From contig CP025734.1 in assembly GCA_004011035.1 (NCBI GenBank), positions 1,448,001-1,512,000 on the forward strand: DNA of 64,000 nucleotides, given 5' to 3'. This DNA is from Bdellovibrio sp. qaytius (GTDB taxonomy: Bacteria > Bdellovibrionota > Bdellovibrionia > Bdellovibrionales > Bdellovibrionaceae). The translations under genes were made by a program, and so were the position numbers. Below are positions 15,848-24,140 of the stretch, in pieces. The notes beneath the pieces are model-generated. The model made no database searches, was not told the DNA's origin, and was given only the letters and a program-made list of their open reading frames with translations. Every line of letters begins with the position of its first letter. The stretch's first letter is position 1.

Positions 15848-17046
15848 GTTGCAGATTCTTTCTTGAATATCTCAAGGTGGCTAATAGCGTATAAAAAATA
15901 AATCAAAGTTGAAGTCTGTGCCATCAATAACATCTCAAATTGGCCAGCCACTAAAAGAAATAAAATCACAGGTAAAAATATTTGTTTACCCAAGTCATTT
16001 GATCGACAGAACAATTCTTTTGTCCATAAACCAAGCCAAGCTAAGAAAACAATAAGGCCAATGATTCCGGTGTCGGCAGCCACTTCAAGAAACACATTAT
16101 GAGCGTGTTCGATGTATTGTTTGTTTTCTAGGTCATATTTTTCTTTGATTTCTTTGACGTGGAATTTTAATTGCTGAGGGCCAAAACCAAGAATCGGGCG
16201 TTCTTGAAAACCATGAATCGCAGATAAAAATTGCGATTTGCGTTCACTGTTTGAATTGCTTGTCGAACTTAAGAAAAAGCGTGACTGTGAATTGCCTCCG
16301 TTAAGAGATACAACCACCATCGTGCCAATGACACTTAGTGATATAACAGAAGCCAATAAACAGATGCGTTTGTTATAGTGAAGTAGCACGGCAGGTATTC
16401 CGACAAGTAAACCAAGCATGGCTCCGCGGGTGAATGATAAATACATTCCGGCTAATCCGATAACATACACGATCCAAAAGAAAATTTTATTAATTTGAGT
16501 AAATTTTTTGAAATTTAAACCAATCGCAAACATAACTATTAAAGCTAACGCTGAACCATAACCATAGCGCATAACATCAGTGAATCCCCCAATGCGCGCA
16601 TCGTTTCCGCTAACTAATTCATGACCTGTGTTTACTTTTGTAATTCCATAAACAAAAGCGATGGCGATGGTTGATAGAAAAATATTAAAAGCAATGCGCG
16701 CATGTTTTTTAAATAACACGTCGTTTTGAATTTTATGATGACTAAATATAAGAACACTCAAAATACCAATTAATGGATATTTCACTGAGCCGATCGAACG
16801 CGCTTTATCTGAAAGTTCAGAAAAATTAACGGCGGCTGATAAAAGTTGAACACCGATGTAGGCAAGTAAGGCCAAAGAACTTTTGGGTAATTTTTTAAAG
16901 TTAATTTCTTTATGTTTAAAAAGTAAAACAACAGCGATAAGTGTCAGAATTTGGTAAATTGAAATGAGCGAAACAGAAATAAAGATCGCCAGAGCCAGAG
17001 CGTAAAATGAGATGGCAGTAAATCGAATGGCGTTTTTATCGGTCAT
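15844..17046 (-). CDS. O-antigen ligase/polymerase-type membrane protein (Wzy_C family)
   Basis: This 400-aa polytopic inner-membrane protein has about 10-12 hydrophobic helices. The large periplasmic loop near residues 265-325 carries the Wzy_C/WaaL signature: RPILGFGPQQL, then EHAHNVFLEVAADTGIIG. Family members either polymerise O-units or ligate polymer to lipid A-core or to proteins. The sequence alone does not distinguish these. I take the ATG at 17046 rather than 17064 because GGAG lies 5 nt upstream of it, within the earlier codons. It overlaps the following small coiled-coil gene by 4 nt and is divergent from manC. Confidence 0.8.
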   Translation of the reverse strand: MTDKNAIRFTAISFYALALAIFISVSLISIYQILTLIAVVLLFKHKEINFKKLPKSSLALLAYIGVQLLSAAVNFSELSDKARSIGSVKYPLIGILSVLIFSHHKIQNDVLFKKHARIAFNIFLSTIAIAFVYGITKVNTGHELVSGNDARIGGFTDVMRYGYGSALALIVMFAIGLNFKKFTQINKIFFWIVYVIGLAGMYLSFTRGAMLGLLVGIPAVLLHYNKRICLLASVISLSVIGTMVVVSLNGGNSQSRFFLSSTSNSNSERKSQFLSAIHGFQERPILGFGPQQLKFHVKEIKEKYDLENKQYIEHAHNVFLEVAADTGIIGLIVFLAWLGLWTKELFCRSNDLGKQIFLPVILFLLVAGQFEMLLMAQTSTLIYFLYAISHLEIFKKESAT

Positions 17047-17125
17047 AAAGTCTCCTGGTACCATGAATGATTCAGGAAACTTTATAACTGGTCAACAAGT
17101 TGAAGGCGAACTGAAACTGCATAAG

Positions 17126-17197
17126 CTATAGCATTGGGGCGCTTTGTGCTTGTGCAAGAGCTGTCAAACTGAATAAACTTGCTAATAGAATGATCAT
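17126..17197 (-). pseudogene. 23-codon signal-peptide-like ORF, possible remnant
   Basis: In the 245-nt gap between the ligase-like gene and manC, the minus strand encodes MIILLASLFSLTALAQAQSA plus three residues and a TAG. It reads as a full signal peptide with nothing after it. A second short reading continues in another frame (NAIAYAVSVRLQLVDQL), compatible with a frameshifted leftover of a small secreted protein. No good ribosome-binding site is seen. It could equally be chance. Confidence 0.25.
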
Positions 17198-17277
17198 TTT
17201 CGCAAATTTACCCTGATAGCGTTATTCGTCTTAACATACTCTTGGCCAAAAGTTTATTGCGCTGAAAGCGAAGCCTT

Positions 17278-17283
17278 TATAAA
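17278..17283 (+). promoter_or_regulatory. -10-like box close to the manC start
   Basis: TATAAA at 17278-17283 lies 8 nt before the manC ATG at 17292. The -35 candidates are weak (TTGCGC at 17257-17262, 15 nt spacing). AGG at 17287-17289 is only 2 nt from the ATG. If used, the transcript would be nearly leaderless. The rest of the gap, 17047-17277, shows only the signal-peptide-like remnant on the other strand. Confidence 0.3.
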
Positions 17284-17291
17284 CTTAGGTA

Positions 17292-18680
17292 ATGAATTTA
17301 CTTCCAGTAATAATGAGTGGTGGCAGTGGAACTCGTCTTTGGCCAGTTTCGCGTTCGAAATTTCCAAAACAGTTCTGCGAACTTTTAGACAAACCTTTAC
17401 ATACGATGACTTTAAATCGTTTAAAAAAGTATGGTTCAAATCTAATTGTAACGAACATTAAGTTTCAAGATTTAACTGAACGAGATATCCGCACGAATGG
17501 CTTCAATGTCGAGAAAGTTCTTTATGAACCAACTCCTCGCAATACAGCAGCGGCTATTGGCTTAGTTTGTAAATACTTACAATTTCAAAATAAATTAGAT
17601 CAAGTTGTCGGAGTATTTTCTTCAGATAATTTAATCTTAGATGAAAAAGCATTTCATGAGGCTTTAGATGTCGCCACTAAAAAAGCCAGCGAAGGTGCTG
17701 TTGTGGTTCTTGGTATTAAACCAGATCGCCCAGAAACGGGCTTTGGTTATATTCAAGTGCAAAACCGCGCGATCGGTACAAAGCAAGCCACTGAAGTTTT
17801 AAAATTTCACGAAAAGCCTTCAGTTAATAAAGCCAATGAGTTTTTAAATGCAGGCACATATTTTTGGAATGCCGGGATTTTTATTTTCAAAGCTGAAAAT
17901 ATGATTCAACATTTTAAAAAGTTAGAACCAGAAATTTGGAATCATTTAGAAAATTTAAAACCGGATTTTTCAAATTTAAATGCGGTTTACAAAGATATTA
18001 AAAATATTTCGATTGATTATGCGATTTTAGAAAAATTAACTTCACCTGAATTAATGTGTGTAACTTGTGATATCGGTTGGTCAGATTTAGGCTCTTGGGA
18101 TTCTTTAATGGAAATCCGTGAAGAAGTTCAAAATAAGGGTCAACAAAACGTTCAAGTGGCTAGCAAAAATAATTCGGTATTTCCGCTTGAAAACAAATCT
18201 TATAGCTTCGTTGGTGTTGATGATCTTATGGTGATCGATACAGCTGATGCTTTATTAGTTTGTAAAAAAAATGAATCGCAAAAAGTTAAAGACGTGGTTG
18301 ACCGTTTAAAAGTGACAGACCCTAAAATCACTGAAGAGCATGTTTTTGAAAACAGACCTTGGGGTAAATTTGAAATCTTAAAAGATCAAGATTACTACAA
18401 ATCAAAAGTGATTCGCGTAGACGCTGGTCAGAAAATTTCTTACCAATCACATGCAAAACGCGCTGAACACTGGATCATCGTTAAAGGTGAGGCTGTTGTT
18501 ATTTTAGATGACAAAGAAGTGCCATTAAAAACAGGACAACATATTTTTATTCCTCAAGGGGCGAAACATAGAATTATTAATAATTCAAATGCAGCCGTTG
18601 AGTTTATCGAAGTTCAAGTGGGTTCGTATTTCGGTGAAGATGATATCGTTCGTTACCAGGATGATTACGGTCGCAACTAA
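17292..18680 (+). CDS. manC: Mannose-1-phosphate guanylyltransferase / mannose-6-phosphate isomerase
   Basis: This is a bifunctional type II PMI-GMP enzyme of 462 aa that supplies GDP-mannose. The N-terminal nucleotidyltransferase domain has MSGGSGTRLWPVSR (about residues 8-21), EPTPRNTAAAIG and FHEKPSVNKA. The C-terminal cupin domain (about 350-462) has the isomerase signature QKISYQSHAKRAEHW. GDP-mannose is the substrate of Gmd, encoded 8 kb downstream, so this gene feeds the predicted colitose or fucose route. A phosphomannomutase gene is not in this window. The stop codon is directly followed by the pstC ATG with zero spacing, an unusual partner. Confidence 0.95.
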   Translation: MNLLPVIMSGGSGTRLWPVSRSKFPKQFCELLDKPLHTMTLNRLKKYGSNLIVTNIKFQDLTERDIRTNGFNVEKVLYEPTPRNTAAAIGLVCKYLQFQNKLDQVVGVFSSDNLILDEKAFHEALDVATKKASEGAVVVLGIKPDRPETGFGYIQVQNRAIGTKQATEVLKFHEKPSVNKANEFLNAGTYFWNAGIFIFKAENMIQHFKKLEPEIWNHLENLKPDFSNLNAVYKDIKNISIDYAILEKLTSPELMCVTCDIGWSDLGSWDSLMEIREEVQNKGQQNVQVASKNNSVFPLENKSYSFVGVDDLMVIDTADALLVCKKNESQKVKDVVDRLKVTDPKITEEHVFENRPWGKFEILKDQDYYKSKVIRVDAGQKISYQSHAKRAEHWIIVKGEAVVILDDKEVPLKTGQHIFIPQGAKHRIINNSNAAVEFIEVQVGSYFGEDDIVRYQDDYGRN

Positions 18681-19574
18681 ATGAAGTATAAACTGCGTAG
18701 ACAGCTGACTGAAAAATTGATCGAGTTTATCTTGTTCTTGGCAGCGGCCAGTTCAGTGGTGATTACGTTTTTTATTATTTATACGTTAGTGACAGAAGCC
18801 TTTCCATTTTTTAAAGAAGTGGGCTTTAAGGATTTCATTTTTGAAACTGAATGGACGCCACTTTTTGAAAATGCCAAGTATGGTATTGCAGCTTTAGTTT
18901 CGGGAACAGTGTTAACCACGACAATCGCTTTATTTGTGGCATTGCCTTTTGGTATTATCACTTCGGTGTTTTTAAGTGAATACGCCAATGATAAAGTGCG
19001 CGAAGTTTTTAAACCCATGCTGGAGCTATTAGCCGCAGTACCAACTGTTGTGTATGGTTACTTTGCCATGCAATTAGTGACGCCATTTCTGCAAAAAATA
19101 TTTCCTGATCTTTCAGGCTTTAATGCTTTAAGTGCAGGGTTAGTTATGGGCATCATGATTGTGCCTTACGTAAGTTCATTATCTGAAGATGCTATGCGCG
19201 CAGTTCCGCAACAATTGCGTGAAGGAAGTCTTGCTTTAGGGGCTTCGAAATTTCAAACATCATTTCGTGTCGTCATACCGAGTGCGTTTTCAGGTATTGC
19301 TTCAGCCTTTATTTTGGCGATCTCGCGCGCTTTGGGTGAAACCATGGTTGTGGCGATCGCTGCAGGCTTAGAACCTAAATTTGGCTTTAATCCATTAGGG
19401 CCCACAGAAACTTTAACTGCCTACATCGTACAAGTAAGCCAAGGTGATCTTCCGCAAGGAAGTATCGGTTACCGTACGATTTATGTCTGCGGTATTGTTC
19501 TCTTATTGTTTACTCTGACATTTAATGTGATCGGTCAGACCATTCGTCACCGTATGGAAAAGAAAGTTAAGTAA
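18681..19574 (+). CDS. pstC: Phosphate ABC transporter permease PstC
   Basis: This 297-aa inner-membrane permease forms the phosphate channel with PstA. Six hydrophobic helices are visible. The binding-protein-dependent transport signature (EAA loop) reads REGSLALGASKFQTSFRVVIPSA at about residues 173-195, quoted here in two parts as REGSLALGASKF and RVVIPSA. LLAAVPTVVYGYFA (about residues 115-128) is typical of PstC. The ATG abuts the manC stop, and its own stop overlaps the pstA ATG (TAATG), so the unit appears to be read through from manC. No pstS gene for the binding protein is adjacent. Confidence 0.92.
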   Translation: MKYKLRRQLTEKLIEFILFLAAASSVVITFFIIYTLVTEAFPFFKEVGFKDFIFETEWTPLFENAKYGIAALVSGTVLTTTIALFVALPFGIITSVFLSEYANDKVREVFKPMLELLAAVPTVVYGYFAMQLVTPFLQKIFPDLSGFNALSAGLVMGIMIVPYVSSLSEDAMRAVPQQLREGSLALGASKFQTSFRVVIPSAFSGIASAFILAISRALGETMVVAIAAGLEPKFGFNPLGPTETLTAYIVQVSQGDLPQGSIGYRTIYVCGIVLLLFTLTFNVIGQTIRHRMEKKVK

Positions 19575-20497
19575 TGGTTGATCAATCTCAAGCAAGGCTT
19601 ATGAAGCAAATCAAATTTTTAAAAGCTCAAGACGTTGTGTTTTGGTTTGTGGGCTTATTTGTATTAGCCGGTGCTTTTTTAATTTTATTTGCTTTGATCT
19701 ATGACATGGCACAAACAGGAATTCCGCGCATTAATCAGGAATTCTTTTTTAATTTTCCGTCGCGCTTTGCGGGTAAAGCCGGGATTTACGCCGCTTGGGT
19801 TGGAAGTTTATGTGTTGTGCTTGTGACAGCGTTACTTGCGATTCCTTTAGGTGTTGCGACCGGAGTTTATTTAGAAGAGTACGCCCCTAAGGGGTGGTTT
19901 TCTAGATTGATTGAGTTAAATATTTTAAATCTTGCAGGAGTTCCGTCAATTATTTACGGGATCATGGCGCTGTCGTTATTTGTTTATCAATTTGGCTTAA
20001 AGCAAAGTATTTTAACAGCGGGTATGACTTTAGGTTTATTGATTTTACCAATTATCATCGTTACAACTCGTGAAGCTATTCGCACTATTCCGAATCATAT
20101 TCGTGAAGCCAGTTACGCGTTGGGGGCTACGAAATGGCAAACGGTCAGCAGTCATATTATACCCTACAGCTTCGGGGGTATTATGACGGGTGTTGTGATC
20201 GCGCTTTCTCGCGCGATCGGTGAAACAGCACCGCTATTAACAGTCGGTGCCGTAGCCTTTATTGCTTTCTTGCCAACAGCTCCTGTGATGGCAACTGCGC
20301 CTTATGTCAGTGCGCAGTGGTTGATGGATCCTTACACTGTTATGCCTATTCAAATGTTTAATTGGATTTCGCGCCCGCAAGAAGAGTTTCATGTGAATGC
20401 AGCGGCGGCCGGTATCGTGTTGTTATCGATGACGTTAGTGTTAAATGCGCTAGCGATTTTCATCCGTTACCGCTTCAGAAAGAAGTACAAATGGTAA
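19574..20497 (+). CDS. pstA: Phosphate ABC transporter permease PstA
   Basis: This 307-aa inner-membrane partner of PstC in the high-affinity phosphate importer has about six transmembrane helices. [15 protein letters not shown] (about residues 115-130) is the PstA counterpart of the PstC motif. The EAA-type loop [16 protein letters not shown] lies near residue 176, and a GETAPLL segment follows at about 217. Its first base is the last base of the pstC stop, and its end overlaps the pstB start by 7 nt. Such tight packing implies coupled synthesis of the two permeases and the ATPase. Confidence 0.93.
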   Translation: MVDQSQARLMKQIKFLKAQDVVFWFVGLFVLAGAFLILFALIYDMAQTGIPRINQEFFFNFPSRFAGKAGIYAAWVGSLCVVLVTALLAIPLGVATGVYLEEYAPKGWFSRLIELNILNLAGVPSIIYGIMALSLFVYQFGLKQSILTAGMTLGLLILPIIIVTTREAIRTIPNHIREASYALGATKWQTVSSHIIPYSFGGIMTGVVIALSRAIGETAPLLTVGAVAFIAFLPTAPVMATAPYVSAQWLMDPYTVMPIQMFNWISRPQEEFHVNAAAAGIVLLSMTLVLNALAIFIRYRFRKKYKW

Positions 20498-21270
20498 AAA
20501 ATATTAAGGCCGAAGTTAAAAATCTAACTTTTAGTTATGACAAAGCTTCAACGGGTCGCCCGGTTTTAAATTCAGTCAGTTTGCCAGTTCATGAAAAAAG
20601 TGTGACTGCACTTATTGGCCCATCAGGTTGTGGTAAGACGACGTTACTTCGTTGTTTTAACCGCATGCATGATCTTTATGGATCGGTGAAATATGAAGGT
20701 AAAATTATTTTACAGCCTTCTGGTTTTGATATTTTATCAAACGAGGTTGATCCTTTAGAAGTTCGCATGAAAGTGGGCATGGTTTTCCAAAAACCAAATC
20801 CATTTCCTAAAACAATTTATGAAAATGTGGCCTACGGTTTAAAAATACGTGGGATTAAGAAAAAATCGTATATAGATGATAAGGTTGAAGATTCATTAAA
20901 AAAAGCTGGTCTTTGGAAAGAGGTCAGTGACCGTTTAAAGGCTTCAGCATCCGCTTTATCTGGTGGTCAGCAGCAACGTCTTTGTATTGCACGAGCGCTT
21001 GCGACTGAACCTGAGTTGTTGTTGCTTGATGAACCAACGTCTGCCTTAGATCCAATTTCTACGGCTCATATTGAAGAGCTTGTTGGCGAACTTAAAAAAA
21101 CTGTTACAATTTTAATGGTGACGCATAACTTGCATCAAGCAGGTCGTGCTTCAGATTTTACAGCGTTTATGTATTTAGGTGATTTGATTGAATTTGGCGA
21201 AAGTTCGCAAGTGTTCACAAACCCTAAAGAAGAAAAAACTGAGAACTACATCACAGGTCGTTTCGGATAA
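20491..21270 (+). CDS. pstB: Phosphate ABC transporter ATP-binding protein PstB
   Basis: This 259-aa cytoplasmic ATPase drives phosphate import. Walker A is GPSGCGKTT (about residues 42-50), the Q-loop FQKPNPFP is diagnostic for PstB, the ABC signature is LSGGQQQRL (about 156), and Walker B with the D-loop is [12 protein letters not shown] (about 175-186), followed by the switch His in MVTHN. The open frame extends 129 nt upstream inside pstA. I choose the ATG at 20491 because it gives the normal PstB length and overlaps the pstA stop by only 7 nt. PhoU and PstS are not adjacent. Confidence 0.95.
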   Translation: MVKNIKAEVKNLTFSYDKASTGRPVLNSVSLPVHEKSVTALIGPSGCGKTTLLRCFNRMHDLYGSVKYEGKIILQPSGFDILSNEVDPLEVRMKVGMVFQKPNPFPKTIYENVAYGLKIRGIKKKSYIDDKVEDSLKKAGLWKEVSDRLKASASALSGGQQQRLCIARALATEPELLLLDEPTSALDPISTAHIEELVGELKKTVTILMVTHNLHQAGRASDFTAFMYLGDLIEFGESSQVFTNPKEEKTENYITGRFG

Positions 21271-21300
21271 AAAAGTGACGACTAGATTAGGATTTGCATC

Positions 21301-22200
21301 ATGAAAAAAATTAGAAAAGCCATTATTCCTGCAGCTGGGCTTGGAACAAGATTTTTTCCAGCAACAAAAACAGTACCTAAAGAAATGTTACCGATCGTAG
21401 ATCGCCCGGCTATTTTATATGTTATCGAAGAAGCTGTTCAGGCGGGTATTGAAGATATTATTTTAATTCAAGGTCGTGGAAAAACAGCGATCGAAGATTT
21501 TTTTGATGTCAGTTATGAATTAGAAGACAAACTGGTTAAAGATGGTAAAGGTGAAGTTTTAAAACAGATCCAGTACATCAGAAATAACACGAATATTATT
21601 TCAATTCGCCAAAAAGCAGCGTTAGGTTTAGGTCACGCTGTTAAATGTGCTGAAAGCATTACTGGCGATGAGCCTTTTGCTGTGTTGTTGGGTGATGAGA
21701 TTACGATCTCTAAAGAACCTAAAAATAATGTGACTTTTAATTTAATTAAACATTGCCAAGAAACTGGTGCAAGTGGCGTGTGGGTTTTACCAGTTGAAGC
21801 TCAAGACACTCCTAAATACGGGATCGTAGATCTTGGAGCCAGTCATAAAAATTCAACAGCCAAAGATTTAGTAAACGGATTAAAAGTTAATGGCGTTGTC
21901 GAAAAACCTAAATCAGATGTTGCACCGTCACTATGGGCTTTGCCAGGTCGTTATGTATTTCAAAGCGAAATCATGCAATACTTAAGCGAGATCCAACCGG
22001 GTTATAACGGTGAAATTCAATTATCAGATGCGATGAATATTATGGCGCAAAAATCGAATTTGATGGCTTATAGTTTTGATTCGCGCCGATTTGATACCGG
22101 AGATAAGTTAGGTTTCTTGCAAGCGAATATCGAGCTTGCTTTAGATCGCCCTGATCTTAGAGAAGGATTATTAAAATTCTTAAAAGAGAAAGTGAAGTAA
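21301..22200 (+). CDS. galU: UTP--glucose-1-phosphate uridylyltransferase
   Basis: This enzyme makes UDP-glucose from UTP and glucose 1-phosphate for glycan synthesis. The 299-aa protein has the nucleotidyltransferase start AIIPAAGLGTRFFPATKTVPKEMLPI, read here as AIIPAAGLGTRF then PKEMLPIVDRP, both hallmarks of GalU. GLGHAVKCAE, LLGDEI and VVEKPKSD follow, and the length is normal for the family. AGGA lies 8 nt before the ATG. It lies 30 nt behind pstB and 2 nt before gmhA, so it belongs to the same run of genes, joining sugar-nucleotide supply on either side of the phosphate transporter. Confidence 0.95.
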   Translation: MKKIRKAIIPAAGLGTRFFPATKTVPKEMLPIVDRPAILYVIEEAVQAGIEDIILIQGRGKTAIEDFFDVSYELEDKLVKDGKGEVLKQIQYIRNNTNIISIRQKAALGLGHAVKCAESITGDEPFAVLLGDEITISKEPKNNVTFNLIKHCQETGASGVWVLPVEAQDTPKYGIVDLGASHKNSTAKDLVNGLKVNGVVEKPKSDVAPSLWALPGRYVFQSEIMQYLSEIQPGYNGEIQLSDAMNIMAQKSNLMAYSFDSRRFDTGDKLGFLQANIELALDRPDLREGLLKFLKEKVK

Positions 22201-22202
22201 TT

Positions 22203-22814
22203 ATGATGCCTTTAAAAGATTTATTAAAAAAAGAAGCCACAGAATCATTACAAAATATTCAAGCGATCTTAGATAATCAAAAGCTAATGCAAGGTTTTGA
22301 AGATACGGCGAACATGATCGCACACAGCTTAAAAGCGGGCGGCACACTTTTCGTAGCCGGTAACGGTGGTTCAGCAGCTGATGCTCAGCATATGGTGGCT
22401 GAGCTTGTTGTTAAGCTGAATAAAAATCGTGACCCTCTTCGTGCGGTAGCGTTGACTGTTGATACATCAATTATCACAGCGGCCGGCAATGACTTTAGCT
22501 ATGATGATATTTTCTCGCGTCAGGTTGAAGCTTTAGCAAGACCAGGTGATGTGTTCTTAGGTATTACGACATCTGGTAATTCAAAAAATATTTTAAATTG
22601 TTTCGCTATTGCGAAAAAAATTGGAGCTAAATCAATTTGTTTAACAGGTAAAGACGGCGGTCGTGCCGTTAAAGAAAACTTAGCTGATTTAAATGTGATT
22701 ATGAATGGTCCAAACACAGCCCGTATTCAAGAAGGTCACGCGATCTGGTATCACACAATGTGTTACGCTCTTGAAGTGATGCTGGTTGAATCTGGAACCA
22801 TCAATTACCGTTAA
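22203..22814 (+). CDS. gmhA: Phosphoheptose isomerase (sedoheptulose-7-phosphate isomerase)
   Basis: This enzyme converts sedoheptulose 7-phosphate to glycero-manno-heptose 7-phosphate, the first step toward ADP-heptose for the LPS inner core. The 203-aa SIS-domain protein shows LFVAGNGGSAADAQHMVAEL (about residues 50-69), typical of GmhA. LGITTSGNSKNIL (phosphate-binding SIS loop, about 119) and a C-terminal IQEGHAIWYH follow, the latter with the active-site residues. An alternative start is the next codon (ATG at 22206). It supports an LPS with a heptose-containing core. Confidence 0.93.
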   Translation: MMPLKDLLKKEATESLQNIQAILDNQKLMQGFEDTANMIAHSLKAGGTLFVAGNGGSAADAQHMVAELVVKLNKNRDPLRAVALTVDTSIITAAGNDFSYDDIFSRQVEALARPGDVFLGITTSGNSKNILNCFAIAKKIGAKSICLTGKDGGRAVKENLADLNVIMNGPNTARIQEGHAIWYHTMCYALEVMLVESGTINYR

Positions 22815-22816
22815 TT

Positions 22817-24016
22817 TCAATGTAAACCTAAGTGATTATTAATAACAGCGCTTACAGGTATTATGTGAGTCGCTGGAACTAAATCATCAAATAATAGATC
22901 TTCAATTCTTTCGCAGGCATGACCATCACCAAATGGATTTTGTGCCTGAGCCATTTTGTTATAAGTAATCATGTTATCGAGAAGATCTACGACAGTAGCA
23001 ATAAACTCATCTTTTTGTAAGGGAACTAGCTTTGAAGTGCCCGCAGCAATCGCCTCAGGGCGTTCGGTATTTTCACGGGCGATGAGCACAGGAACTCCCA
23101 ATGATGGAGCCTCTTCTTGAATGCCTCCAGAGTCTGTTACAATTAAGTAAGCCTGATTCATGAGATAGACAAAAGGAATATAGTCGATTGGCTCCATAAG
23201 ATAAACGTTAGACGGGCATTCTGAAAAAATATGCGATGCCACTTTGCGCACTTCGGGATTTAAATGAAGGGGCATTATGATTTGCACGTCATCTCGCTTT
23301 GATAATTCAAGCACCCCTTGCATAACAATTTTAATATTTTTTTCGAAAGATTCTCGGCGATGAAGTGTAACGAGAATTAACTTTTTTGATTTATCGATAA
23401 AATGAAAAGTTTTTTGAAAGCTTTGGCTCAGGTCAGCTGATTTTTCAATGCGAGTTTTAACTTCAAATAAGGCATCGATACCGGTGTTTCCGGTGACAAA
23501 AATCTTTTTTTCATCAGCATGTTCATGCATAAGATTGGCTTTAGCTTCGATCGTTGGTGCTAAATGCATATCGCTGATTAATGACAATGTTTTACGATTA
23601 AACTCTTCAGGAAAAGGTGAATTGATATCATGAGATCGAAGGCCGGCCTCAAGATGAATAATTTTTATCTTATTATAGAAGGCGACGATTCCGCCAATGC
23701 AACTGCTTGTAGTGTCACCTTGTACTATGATGCTATCGATGGGTTCTCCTGAATTGTTTTGCAAATCAATAATATCTTGAACGCCAGCCATTATTCGCGT
23801 TGATAGCGAAGATAAACTTTGGCCAGGCCTCATTAAATCTAAATCAAAATCAGGAACAATTTTGAAGAAATTTAACAGAGGCTTTAACATTTCTCGATGT
23901 TGACCTGTCGAGCAGACTAGCACTCGATGCTGAATCGACTTTTGTAATTTTAAGATCAACGGTGCAACTTTGATAGCTTCAGGACGAGTTCCAAAAATAA
24001 ATAAAAGTGTTTTCAT
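22817..24016 (-). CDS. wecB: UDP-N-acetylglucosamine 2-epimerase (non-hydrolysing), WecB-like
   Basis: This 399-aa cytoplasmic enzyme interconverts UDP-GlcNAc and UDP-ManNAc. It has the GT-B fold with FGTRPEAIKVAPLI at the N-terminus, VQGDTTSSCIGGI, HLEAGLRS, the catalytic region PEEFNRKTLSLISD, TLHRRESF and the C-terminal VTDSGGIQEEAPSLGVPVL, all standard for the non-hydrolysing epimerase. It is convergent with gmhA, 2 nt apart. The start codon is preceded, within 6 nt, by a 9-bp hairpin and no Shine-Dalgarno sequence. A second 2-epimerase gene lies at 44249, which is probably specific for a 6-deoxy L-sugar, so the two are not redundant. Confidence 0.93.
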   Translation of the reverse strand: MKTLLFIFGTRPEAIKVAPLILKLQKSIQHRVLVCSTGQHREMLKPLLNFFKIVPDFDLDLMRPGQSLSSLSTRIMAGVQDIIDLQNNSGEPIDSIIVQGDTTSSCIGGIVAFYNKIKIIHLEAGLRSHDINSPFPEEFNRKTLSLISDMHLAPTIEAKANLMHEHADEKKIFVTGNTGIDALFEVKTRIEKSADLSQSFQKTFHFIDKSKKLILVTLHRRESFEKNIKIVMQGVLELSKRDDVQIIMPLHLNPEVRKVASHIFSECPSNVYLMEPIDYIPFVYLMNQAYLIVTDSGGIQEEAPSLGVPVLIARENTERPEAIAAGTSKLVPLQKDEFIATVVDLLDNMITYNKMAQAQNPFGDGHACERIEDLLFDDLVPATHIIPVSAVINNHLGLH

Positions 24017-24021
24017 GAGAT

Positions 24022-24045
24022 AACACTATTGATAGAAATAGTGTT
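24022..24045 (-). promoter_or_regulatory. 9-bp inverted repeat just upstream of wecB
   Basis: AACACTATT at 24022-24030 and AATAGTGTT at 24037-24045 are exact reverse complements with a 6-nt loop, ending 6 nt before the wecB ATG. No T-tract follows on either strand. It is either an operator or a 5'-leader hairpin controlling wecB. The remainder of the 124-nt gap to pgi shows only a 5-bp GAGCC/GGCTC stem at 24083-24102 and nothing else I can name. Confidence 0.4.
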
Positions 24046-24140
24046 TATCAAAAAATAATAAGTCGCAGGGAAATTTGCTTTTGAGCCGTGGCGAGATGGC
24101 TCTTGAAAGTACTGTTCTGCTACAAAAACTAATCGTCTTG

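Noticed and set aside
20362-20490. Longer pstB product starting inside pstA
   Set aside because: The extra 43 residues are the pstA frame read out of phase and are not part of the PstB family. ATG 20491 fits the length and spacing.
24083-24102. Terminator hairpin GAGCC/GGCTC after pgi
   Set aside because: The stem is only 5 bp with a 10-nt loop and no T-tract on the pgi strand.
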